Below are positions 17,690 through 25,410 of a stretch of 64,000 nt of DNA, piece after piece. The stretch comes from Arcicella rosea (GTDB lineage Bacteria > Bacteroidota > Bacteroidia > Cytophagales > Spirosomataceae): NCBI RefSeq assembly GCF_040543805.1, contig NZ_JBEUMS010000006.1:186001-250000 (forward strand). Direction: 5' to 3'. The notes under the pieces were generated by a model, which worked only from the letters and a program-made list of their open reading frames with translations, did no database searches and had not been told where the DNA came from. Position 1 is the stretch's first letter. Each line of letters opens with the position of its first letter. The position numbers were made by a program, and so were the translations under genes.

Positions 17690-17897
17690 TGTAATCTAAA
17701 AATCTCTGGTTCTCAAATCCCAGAGTCTAAAAAATCTTTTTTCTTGTATCTTGAATCTTTTATCTTAAAATCCCAAAGTCCAAAAGAATCTTGTTTCTTA
17801 TATCTTTAATCTTTTGTTCTAAAGTCTTAAAGTCCAAAAACCCTAAAATCTCCACCCAAAAATCTTGTCTCTTGTATCTTGAATCTTTTAAAAAAAA
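17690..17897. repeat. Intergenic word repeat of the TTGTATCTTGAATCTTTT type
   Basis: The words CTTGTATCTTGAATCTTTT, AAAGTCCAAAA and AAAATCTC are repeated with small changes in the spacer between miaE and the AddB-like gene. The same vocabulary occurs at 44236-44335. With the REP at 17583 this accounts for most of the 478-bp gap. Confidence 0.65.
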
Positions 17898-18515
17898 TCA
17901 ATGCACTCTATCCCCTCTCAACTCCAAATTTTTCATAATGTTTGCTTCCATTTCTAGCCATTCATTCCAACGTTGTTTCACATAATTTTCAGACAAGTAC
18001 TCTTTCGCTAGGTCAATAAAGTTTACGTAATGTCCCGCTTCCGAAATCATCAATTCATGGTAGAATTCTCTAAGACTTTCATCCGAAATTTCTAAAGAAA
18101 GTAATCTAAAACGTTCGCAACTGCGGGCTTCAATGAGGGCATTCATAAATAATCTTTCGCCCAGTTGTTCTTCACGAGAACCGCCACGTTTCATTCCTTC
18201 ATACAATTGATGCACGTACAAATCTTTTCGAGGATTCCCCAAAGCCAAGCCACGTTTATCCAATTCTTTAATCACCATTCTAAAATGCGCCCATTCTTCC
18301 GAAACCACTGGCATCAATACTTCTCTGAGTTTTTCTTTTTCAGGAAATTGAATGATTAGTGAAATACAAGACGAAGCCGCTTTTTGCTCGCAATAAGCAT
18401 GGTCAATCAAGATTTCTTCAATATTTTTTTCAGCGATATTTACCCAACGTGGGTCAGTCGGGAGTTTTAATCCTAACATTGTTTTGGTAGCGTATTGTTT
18501 TTGTTCGTTTGTCAT
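17898..18515 (-). CDS. miaE: tRNA-(ms2io6A)-hydroxylase
   Basis: Non-haem di-iron enzyme that hydroxylates the isopentenyl group of ms2i6A37 in tRNA. The 205-residue protein has the diiron-type helices ILIDHAYCEQKAAS, SEEWAHFRMV, ALIEARSCERFRLL and ISEAGHYVNFIDLA. I place the start at 18515 (MTNEQKQYAT). The reading frame extends to 18563, but the extra codons fall inside an intergenic repeat. A free-standing gene in this window. Confidence 0.88.
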   Translation of the reverse strand: MTNEQKQYATKTMLGLKLPTDPRWVNIAEKNIEEILIDHAYCEQKAASSCISLIIQFPEKEKLREVLMPVVSEEWAHFRMVIKELDKRGLALGNPRKDLYVHQLYEGMKRGGSREEQLGERLFMNALIEARSCERFRLLSLEISDESLREFYHELMISEAGHYVNFIDLAKEYLSENYVKQRWNEWLEMEANIMKNLELRGDRVH

Positions 18516-18522
18516 GTTTTGA

Positions 18523-18678
18523 AATTGTGAATTGTGAATGAGTGATTTAGTGATTGACTTCAAAATTTTGACTTAACAATTCATTACTAAATTTGATATT
18601 GAGCAGCAACTTAGATTCTTTTAAAACAAAATAAAATCATTCACAAATCACTAATTCGCTAACTCACTCATTCACTAA
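18523..18678. repeat. Intergenic inverted word repeats of the TGAATGAGTGATTTAG type
   Basis: Between miaE and the porin gene, words such as GTGAATGAGTGATTTAGTGA (near 18530) face their complements CACTAATTCGCTAACTCACT (near 18650). The arrangement is an imperfect inverted pair. The same words occur at 9422 and 52529. Confidence 0.6.
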
Positions 18679-20694
18679 TTAATCAAAAAGCAACCATTGT
18701 AAGCCAAAGCCAAATGTTCTTCCCATTCCTAAGAAGCCTGGAGCGGCGTAATATCCATTACCAAGTATTCCTTGAGCAACGTTGGCAAATTTGAAAAATA
18801 AACGCACTCTGTTGATTCGCATATCGGCAAAAGCATCTGCTTGCAAATAGCCATTTATCATCTGTTTATCTTGCAAATGAAATTGCTGAATGACTGGCAT
18901 ATAGGCGTCAGCATAATAATTTGATTTATAATGAAGCTCCAAACCTGTTTGGATAAAGAGTTTTTTCTTGTACAATAAATCAAAAGCTAGACGAGTACTG
19001 GCAAATATCTTTGGAATTCTGATTAAATCTGGACCAGTTGTTGTTGTCAAATACAATTGGCTGATGGTAGAAAAAGCTCCTTTTCTTAAATCCATTCCCA
19101 AACCAGCCCTGAAAATCGCAATATCTTCTGTTGCCTGTTTTACAAAAGCCAGAGTATCATAATAAATATAACTGTTGATTAAATTAATATCTACACTTGG
19201 TCGAAGCGTCAATTTCCCAAACTTAGGACTTGCCGAAGCATAAGCATGATAAGTTTGCATGTTGTTACTGATTCCACGGTCAGTCACGAAAGCTGTAGTG
19301 TTTTTATCCCAACGGAAACCATCATTAAACGTTACTTGTTGCACCAAAGTTGGCGAAGTGGACATGGCTTTTCCGCCAATATTCAACCATTTCCCTTGAA
19401 ATTCTACATTCAATTTAAAATCACTTCCCGTTAATAAATATTCCAATTCTGCAAAAGCCCTCGTGCTGTCTTTGAAGTATTGATTCAACCAAACACCTAA
19501 AAAGTTTTCGTTTCTGCTAATACTATAATTGTACAAAGGATTAGTGAACCCAAAGAAACGTTGACGCAAGTGCAAACGATAATTAAAACCTCTGTAAAAT
19601 CCTTTGATGCCTGATTTATGCTCAAAAATGCTGTATTGACTTTCGTTATAAAGTGAATCTAACTTCATTTTTCCGGTTACTGCGGCATTTGTGGTATAAC
19701 GAGAGGCTTTTCCTAAAGTATCATAAGCAATTGGGTAAAATCCGTTCGTCCAATTCGCAATATAATCTGGGTCTCTGAACTGTACTTTTCTTGTCTGATA
19801 ATCAAGCACTTGATATACCTGAAAAGCTTTATAACCAACGTATTCATGATAAAGATGAAGATTGTAGAATTTATCTCTGGTAGCAGCATTATTCAAAATA
19901 GCAGCATTATTACCTTGTTGAAGTATCAAATCATAGCTTCTACCTTGTGGCAAAACACCGCCTTCATCGTTTGAATTATGGTCTGATAAATTGGCATAAG
20001 CCAAAAGTTGATACTTTCTGTTTTTGGTTTGGTAATTGGTATGAATCATAAAATCCCAATGACCCAAAGCATTTTTATTGGTAGAAGTAGAACTTGTTAC
20101 CAACTGTTTGTTACTCACAATTCTTTGTAGATTGATGCTGAAATTCCACAAAGAATCAACATTTCGGCTGAATTCAAATTGTAATAAATCTTGGGTATTC
20201 CCACCCGTTACATAAACTAAATTGGTAAAAGGCGAACGAGTATTGAAGTATCGTACTTGATTGGGCTTGAAAGCGTACAATGTATAGGCATCATAGCCAA
20301 GCATTGTCCCGATTTGTTCGGGTGCTTGGAAGAAAATTGGACGAATGGCTGTACCAATATTTCCTAAATCTTGGTACATATTTCTATAGCGTTGAACAAA
20401 ATTGAAATTATGTCCTTCGCCAATTGTTGTATCAATCGTATAAAGTTTTTTACGATTATTAAAAACATCTTCTTCTAAAAAGTATTTGGTAGAAGTTGGT
20501 CCATAAATAACTTTTGTTGAGTCATCTACGCCTGCTCTTCCTGTTGGACTTTTAGCTTTATCTGTTGTTTTTCCTTGTGGAAAATTATTGGTTGATTGCG
20601 TTCCCGTACCAAAACCCGAAGTAGAGAACTGAGCCAACAAGACTTCTGAAATGAGAAGCCCTAAAAATGTTAGGATATATCTTTTGAAATTCAC
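18679..20694 (-). CDS. Putative outer-membrane porin (Porin_10 family)
   Basis: A 671-residue outer-membrane beta-barrel. A signal peptide at residues 1-22 ends VLLAQ. It is followed by a low-complexity Ser/Thr/Gly linker, then many amphipathic strands rich in Tyr, Asn and Phe, and a C-terminal FGFGLQWLLFD ending in an aromatic-containing strand. The pattern matches the Bacteroidota putative porin family (PF14121). Substrate unknown. It follows lpxK on the same strand after a 90-bp gap. Confidence 0.85.
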   Translation of the reverse strand: MNFKRYILTFLGLLISEVLLAQFSTSGFGTGTQSTNNFPQGKTTDKAKSPTGRAGVDDSTKVIYGPTSTKYFLEEDVFNNRKKLYTIDTTIGEGHNFNFVQRYRNMYQDLGNIGTAIRPIFFQAPEQIGTMLGYDAYTLYAFKPNQVRYFNTRSPFTNLVYVTGGNTQDLLQFEFSRNVDSLWNFSINLQRIVSNKQLVTSSTSTNKNALGHWDFMIHTNYQTKNRKYQLLAYANLSDHNSNDEGGVLPQGRSYDLILQQGNNAAILNNAATRDKFYNLHLYHEYVGYKAFQVYQVLDYQTRKVQFRDPDYIANWTNGFYPIAYDTLGKASRYTTNAAVTGKMKLDSLYNESQYSIFEHKSGIKGFYRGFNYRLHLRQRFFGFTNPLYNYSISRNENFLGVWLNQYFKDSTRAFAELEYLLTGSDFKLNVEFQGKWLNIGGKAMSTSPTLVQQVTFNDGFRWDKNTTAFVTDRGISNNMQTYHAYASASPKFGKLTLRPSVDINLINSYIYYDTLAFVKQATEDIAIFRAGLGMDLRKGAFSTISQLYLTTTTGPDLIRIPKIFASTRLAFDLLYKKKLFIQTGLELHYKSNYYADAYMPVIQQFHLQDKQMINGYLQADAFADMRINRVRLFFKFANVAQGILGNGYYAAPGFLGMGRTFGFGLQWLLFD

Positions 20695-20784
20695 GATGCA
20701 AAATTAAATAAAAAAGGCGAAAGAGGGTCAAGCGGATTTCGCTTGTAATGACTCAAAAAATATAAAAGTCTTTTATCTACCAAT

Positions 20785-21840
20785 TTAGGCTTTACTTTTT
20801 GATGGTTTACAGTTTTTCAATACTAATTCATTAAATAATTGTTCACTTTCATTCAGAAAGTAAATTTCGATAGGCAAATAAAACATTGGAATTTCTTTCA
20901 ACTTTTCATTTTCCAGAAAAATCTGAAATTTCACCATATCTTTTTCGGTCATCAAAATACTTTTTTTTGTTGCAGGAATTTTATCAAAAGTATCCAAAAT
21001 AAACCTAAAATCTTGTTCCGTAAAATGATGATGGTCTTTATAAATCAAATGTTGTGTTACGTTAAAATATTGCTGACAATACGTTTCAAAAGGTTCTGGT
21101 CTGGCAATGCCCGAAACCAATAATATTGTTTCAGCAAAATCTTTGTTTGAATTTTGACTCATTGCTTGCGGTTCTCCATAACGAATTCCCGTAAAAAAAA
21201 TGGGCGTTTCAGCTGACAAGTATGGAGTAATTTTATTGGCAATTTGTTGCTGCTCTGTTTCTGACAAATCATCAGGACATTTACTTACGATTAGAATATC
21301 AGCTCTTTCAGCGCCACGTCTTCTTTCACGAAGTCTGCCAGCAGGAAAAGTAAAATCTTTGTCAATCGGTCGATGAAAATCCATCAAGAGTATATTCAAA
21401 GAGGGTTTTACGGCACGATGTTGAAAGGCATCGTCTAAAATCACTAAATCTGTCGCAAGGAAATTTGAAAAAATAGTGTTCAAGGCTTCCGCTCTTTTCT
21501 CTCCAACTGCAATTTTTACTTCATTTTTAAATTTATTGTAAAACTGCATAGGCTCATCTCCTATCGTTTCGGCTGTAGCATTTTCATCTGCAACAATAAA
21601 ACCTTTTGTTTTTCGACCATAACCACGACTTAGCGTAAAAATGTTGAAATCCTTCTTGAGCAAACGAATTAAATATTCAACGTGTGGACTTTTCCCTGTT
21701 CCGCCAACGGTTAGATTTCCAATGTTGATTACTGGTTTTTCAAAAGTACTCACGCTAAAAAACTGGTTATCGTAGCAGTAATTTCTAAAATCGGTAACCA
21801 AACCATAAAGCCAAGAAAAAGGTAAAAGAAGAAAACGCAT
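20785..21840 (-). CDS. lpxK: Tetraacyldisaccharide 4'-kinase
   Basis: Inner-membrane-associated kinase of lipid A biosynthesis that phosphorylates the 4' position. The 351-residue protein has an N-terminal hydrophobic membrane-association helix and the P-loop variant NLTVGGTGKSP (residues 42-52). It also has LSRGYGRKTKG, VILDDAFQHR and LMTEKDMVKF. All are diagnostic, and the length is normal. Confidence 0.95.
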   Translation of the reverse strand: MRFLLLPFSWLYGLVTDFRNYCYDNQFFSVSTFEKPVINIGNLTVGGTGKSPHVEYLIRLLKKDFNIFTLSRGYGRKTKGFIVADENATAETIGDEPMQFYNKFKNEVKIAVGEKRAEALNTIFSNFLATDLVILDDAFQHRAVKPSLNILLMDFHRPIDKDFTFPAGRLRERRRGAERADILIVSKCPDDLSETEQQQIANKITPYLSAETPIFFTGIRYGEPQAMSQNSNKDFAETILLVSGIARPEPFETYCQQYFNVTQHLIYKDHHHFTEQDFRFILDTFDKIPATKKSILMTEKDMVKFQIFLENEKLKEIPMFYLPIEIYFLNESEQLFNELVLKNCKPSKSKA

Positions 21841-22185
21841 ATTTTTAGCATTAAGAATAAAATGAGCGCTAGCAAAATATTAGCTATTGCTGGGACTATG
21901 GTTTTATTTTTTTCTTTAAAATCAAATTCAAAAAATTATTTAATTTCCAGTTTTCATAAAAAATAAAAATTTTACACTGCAAAATTCATAAAGAGTTCTG
22001 ACTTTTTACTAATTTCAACTCCCTTTTAAGATACTTTAACGGAGTACTTGTCTCACAGAAGATCTTTCCAGAACCATTAATACACAGACAATCAGACGAT
22101 TAATGTAAAATAATTGCTGAAATTTATTTATTTCGGCACAAACCTTATTGCTAAATTCTTTTAAAAAAATTGGGCTTACCAGAAA
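21841..22185. other. 345-bp intergenic region, lpxK and menC divergent
   Basis: This AT-rich spacer separates divergent genes and should hold both promoters, but I see no convincing TTG/TAnnTTTG pair. A 34-codon frame at 21862-21966 (plus strand, MSASKILAIAGTMVLFF...) has a hydrophobic start. It could be chance or a tiny membrane peptide. No repeat family is present. Confidence 0.4.
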
Positions 22186-23280
22186 ATGAGTCTTAAAGCT
22201 GTCTTTGCAAAATATACGCTAGATTTTAAATTCGAGGCAGGAACGTCTCGGGGTGTGCTAACGCACAAAGATAGCTACTTCATTAAGATTTTTGACTCTG
22301 ACAACCCGACGGTTTTCGGTTTAGGCGAGTGTGCACCATTGAAAGGACTCAGTATTGACGACCGACCAGATTTTGAATTACAGCTTTTGGGTATCTGCGA
22401 GAACTTCAATACACTTGAATTAGAAGTTTATCCTTGGAATCTCAACATCATTCTTGAACAAGTATTAGAAAAATCATTTCCATCTGTTGTTTTCGGTTTT
22501 GAAACCGCCATGCTTGATTTAATGAATGGTGGAAAACGAAAAGTTTTCAACAATGCTTTTGCCAAAGCTGAACGCCAAATTGACATCAATGGATTGGTTT
22601 GGATGGGAAGTAAAGATTTTATGCTTCGCCAGATTGACCAAAAATTGGAAGCTGGTTATGATACCATCAAAATAAAAGTTGGGGCGATAGATTTTGACAA
22701 AGAGTGTGAATTATTAGAATATATCCGAAAACGCTACACACCCGAACAAATTACATTAAGAGTAGATGCCAACGGTGCATTTTCGATTGATGAAGTATTA
22801 CCAAAACTTCATCGACTTTCAGAATACCAATTACATTCTATTGAACAGCCCATTCGTCAAGGAAATGAAGATTTGATGGCAGAACTTTGCAAGGTTACGC
22901 CTATCCCAATTGCTTTGGATGAAGAACTCATCGGCGTTCGTGAGTACACAGAAAAATATAAATTGCTAAAAAAAATAATGCCTCAGTACATTATTTTGAA
23001 ACCTACTTTAGTTGGCGGTTTTCAACAATGTAGAGAATGGATTGAAAATGCCAATCGTTTAAAAATTGGTTGGTGGCTTACTTCAGCTTTAGAATCGAAT
23101 GTTGGTTTGAATGCTATCACACAATTTACCGCAGAATTCAACAATCCATTGCCTCAAGGACTAGGAACTGGGCAACTTTACCATAATAATATCGCTTCTC
23201 CATTAGAAATTAGTGATGGAAAAATTTTACATAATCCACAACAAGCTTGGGATTTAGCTCCCTTGAGCTTCTTAATTTAG
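22186..23280 (+). CDS. menC: o-Succinylbenzoate synthase (enolase superfamily)
   Basis: A 364-residue enolase-superfamily enzyme of menaquinone synthesis, dehydrating SHCHC to o-succinylbenzoate. Active-site features are IKIKVG (about 160-165, general base Lys), DANGAF (about 194), SIEQPI (about 219, metal Glu), ALDEEL (about 243, metal Asp/Glu) and ILKPTLVGG (about 271, second Lys). The short family-typical N-terminal capping domain is complete. A dipeptide epimerase is the main alternative, but the overall pattern fits Bacteroidota MenC. No other men gene is adjacent. Confidence 0.85.
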   Translation: MSLKAVFAKYTLDFKFEAGTSRGVLTHKDSYFIKIFDSDNPTVFGLGECAPLKGLSIDDRPDFELQLLGICENFNTLELEVYPWNLNIILEQVLEKSFPSVVFGFETAMLDLMNGGKRKVFNNAFAKAERQIDINGLVWMGSKDFMLRQIDQKLEAGYDTIKIKVGAIDFDKECELLEYIRKRYTPEQITLRVDANGAFSIDEVLPKLHRLSEYQLHSIEQPIRQGNEDLMAELCKVTPIPIALDEELIGVREYTEKYKLLKKIMPQYIILKPTLVGGFQQCREWIENANRLKIGWWLTSALESNVGLNAITQFTAEFNNPLPQGLGTGQLYHNNIASPLEISDGKILHNPQQAWDLAPLSFLI

Positions 23281-23373
23281 GATTTTGTAAAGATAAATTT
23301 TTGTCGATAAATTTGAGATTCAACGCAGGACTTTGCAATTTTGTATCATATATCAATTACAAAATTTAATTCA

Positions 23374-23784
23374 ATGAATATTCAGGAACTTGATAAAGAA
23401 CTTCTTTCTTTGTTTGAAAAACGAATCGCTCTTAGCCAAATGGGTTACGACCATCGTGATTATGATGATGTAGAAGAAGCACTTCACGATTTAGAAGATG
23501 ATTTTAACGATAAATACGGCGACTTTTTAGAAAATATTCTTCAAGAAATTCACAAAGAATATTGTCCAGAGTCTGATGTACTTTTACCAACCGCTTATTT
23601 AGCTCGCTCTTTCAAAGAAACTAGCGATGGTGGTATTGAAGTAGGTGCTGATGCTGGTGTTGAAGTAGAATTAGAAGAAAACCCAATTGCCAATGCAAGA
23701 TTGATGCTTTTACCAAGCCCAACTAGAATTGTTTTAGTGGTTGGTAAAAAGAAAAAAATTGTATGGTCAGCAGATGCTGAGTAA
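23374..23784 (+). CDS. Conserved hypothetical acidic protein
   Basis: A 136-residue acidic cytosolic protein starting MNIQELDKELLSLFEKRI. It has a helical N-terminal half rich in Asp/Glu (DHRDYDDVEEALHDLEDDF) and a C-terminal half with alternating hydrophobic residues. The start is set at the ATG at 23374, because the upstream frame only offers a TTG at 23341. No signal peptide and no recognised family. It is followed by a strong terminator. Confidence 0.75.
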   Translation: MNIQELDKELLSLFEKRIALSQMGYDHRDYDDVEEALHDLEDDFNDKYGDFLENILQEIHKEYCPESDVLLPTAYLARSFKETSDGGIEVGADAGVEVELEENPIANARLMLLPSPTRIVLVVGKKKKIVWSADAE

Positions 23785-23847
23785 TATCTTCGGAGCTATC
23801 AATTGAATTTTTCTGCCAAAGCATGTACTTTAGTTGAATAATTAAAC

Positions 23848-23886
23848 AAAAAGGTCTCTGCGAAAGATGTTGCGGAGACCTTTCTG
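23848..23886 (+). terminator. Rho-independent terminator
   Basis: Stem AAAGGTCTCTGC with its complement GCGGAGACCTTT (one GU pair) and a T-containing tail, after the hypothetical gene ending at 23784. Confidence 0.75.
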
Positions 23887-23977
23887 GTTTGAAATAACAA
23901 AAACCCATTTAAGCAAATTATTAATTTTACGAACATCCTATCAATACTTCAATTGCCATAATAAATACAAAGATTAA

Positions 23978-24430
23978 ATGGAAAGTAAGTTTAGTGCCAA
24001 TCTCAGAATTCTGAGAAAAAGAAATAAGTTGACATTAGAAGCATTAGGCAAAATACTGGATGTAAGTAAAAGTGCATTGTCTGATTATGAAAATGGGCAT
24101 ACTTTCCCTTCTTTGGATGTTTGTGATGCGATTTGTAATTACTTCGGAATCAACTTAGATAATTTGCAGAAACTAGATTTTTCTGTAATTTCTGTGGAAG
24201 AATTACGACAAAATCAACAGATTAAAGTTGAAACGCCAAAAGATAATATTAACGATTTCAGTAATCCTTCCAAACAATTAGAATTTCATAACAAGTTGCT
24301 TCATCAGCAAATAGAAGGTTTGGGAATTCAATTACAATTGCTAAAGCAATTGCTTGAAAGTAAAGTTTCTGAAATAAAATCTTTGCAAATTCAAATCAAA
24401 TTACTTGAAGAAAAAATTCGTCATCAATAA
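23978..24430 (+). CDS. XRE-family helix-turn-helix protein with C-terminal coiled coil
   Basis: A 150-residue protein. Residues about 5-62 form a Cro/CI-type HTH: LRILRKRNKLTLEALGKIL, then LDVSKSALSDYENGHTFPS. The C-terminal third is a Leu/Gln-rich heptad pattern likely to form a coiled coil for dimerisation. No ligand-binding domain is present. Neighbours give no clue to the target, and no phage genes are near. Confidence 0.85.
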   Translation: MESKFSANLRILRKRNKLTLEALGKILDVSKSALSDYENGHTFPSLDVCDAICNYFGINLDNLQKLDFSVISVEELRQNQQIKVETPKDNINDFSNPSKQLEFHNKLLHQQIEGLGIQLQLLKQLLESKVSEIKSLQIQIKLLEEKIRHQ

Positions 24431-24431
24431 A

Positions 24432-24458
24432 AAAAGGTTTAGAGTTGCCTCTAAACCC
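24432..24458 (-). terminator. hemF terminator
   Basis: Perfect 9-bp stem GGTTTAGAG/CTCTAAACC with a 4-nt loop. On the minus strand it is followed by a long T-run. It overlaps the last codons of hemF. Confidence 0.75.
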
Positions 24459-25344
24459 AATTAATTCCCTTCTTTAAAAGACTCAAGGTTTTCTCTTCTT
24501 CCGAACCCTTATCTGCTTTATAATCATAAACCCATTGTGCCATTGGTGGCATCGACATCAAGATGGATTCTGTTCGTCCATTGGTTTCGAGTCCAAACTT
24601 CGTGCCTCTGTCGTGAACTAAATTGAATTCTACATAACGTCCACGGCGTAACATTTGGAATGTTTTTTCATTTTCAGTAAAAGGCAAATCTTTATTCTTT
24701 TGCATAAAATGTGTGTAAATCGGTGCAAAAGATTCTCCAATGGCTTTTACAAAAGCAAACAAGTCCTGTTTATTACGAGATTCATTTGGTTTTTGATAAT
24801 CAAAAAATATTCCACCAATCCCACGAGTTTCATTTCTATGTGTATTGAAAAAGTAATCATCCGCCCAATTTCTAAATTTAGGATAATAACTTTCATCATG
24901 TTGGTCACAAACAGTTTTTAAGTATTGATGAAACCAAATGGCATCTTCTTCCACAACATAATGTGGCGTCAGGTCTATTCCACCGCCAAACCAATATGTT
25001 CCGTTAGACATCTCAAAGTACCTTACATTCATGTGAATAATAGGCACTTTCGGACTATTTGGATGCAAAACGATAGATACTCCTGTTGCAAAAAAATCAA
25101 CCTTTTCTGTCAAGCCCATTGAGGCTAACATTTTTTCATGTAAATCTCCCCAAACAGCAGAAAACATTACTCCACCTTTTTCGATAACATTTCCGTTTTG
25201 GATAACTCTACTTCTTCCTCCGCCACCGCCTTCACGCTGCCAATTATCCTCATGAAAAGTTGCTTTTCCATCGGCATTTTCTAAGGATGCACAAATCTGA
25301 TTTTGCAATTCCTTGAAGTATTCCGAGATGCTTTCTTTCGTCAT
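24451..25344 (-). CDS. hemF: Oxygen-dependent coproporphyrinogen III oxidase
   Basis: Haem biosynthesis enzyme converting coproporphyrinogen III to protoporphyrinogen IX with O2. The 297-residue protein has WQREGGGGGRSRV, MNVRYFEM, FGGGIDLTPHYV, RGIGGIFFDYQ and RRGRYVEFNLVHDRGTKFGL, all diagnostic of HemF. The length is normal. Its terminator is just downstream, and another one separates it from PBP1A. Confidence 0.96.
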   Translation of the reverse strand: MTKESISEYFKELQNQICASLENADGKATFHEDNWQREGGGGGRSRVIQNGNVIEKGGVMFSAVWGDLHEKMLASMGLTEKVDFFATGVSIVLHPNSPKVPIIHMNVRYFEMSNGTYWFGGGIDLTPHYVVEEDAIWFHQYLKTVCDQHDESYYPKFRNWADDYFFNTHRNETRGIGGIFFDYQKPNESRNKQDLFAFVKAIGESFAPIYTHFMQKNKDLPFTENEKTFQMLRRGRYVEFNLVHDRGTKFGLETNGRTESILMSMPPMAQWVYDYKADKGSEEEKTLSLLKKGINWV

Positions 25345-25363
25345 AACTTTATAATTTATTTAA

Positions 25364-25395
25364 AAGAGCATCTAAATATCCTTAGATGCTCTTGC
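25364..25395 (-). terminator. PBP1A terminator
   Basis: Perfect 12-bp arms AAGAGCATCTAA and TTAGATGCTCTT with a 6-nt loop, between the PBP1A stop and the hemF start. Confidence 0.8.
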
Positions 25396-25410
25396 TATTT
25401 TTCCGATGAA

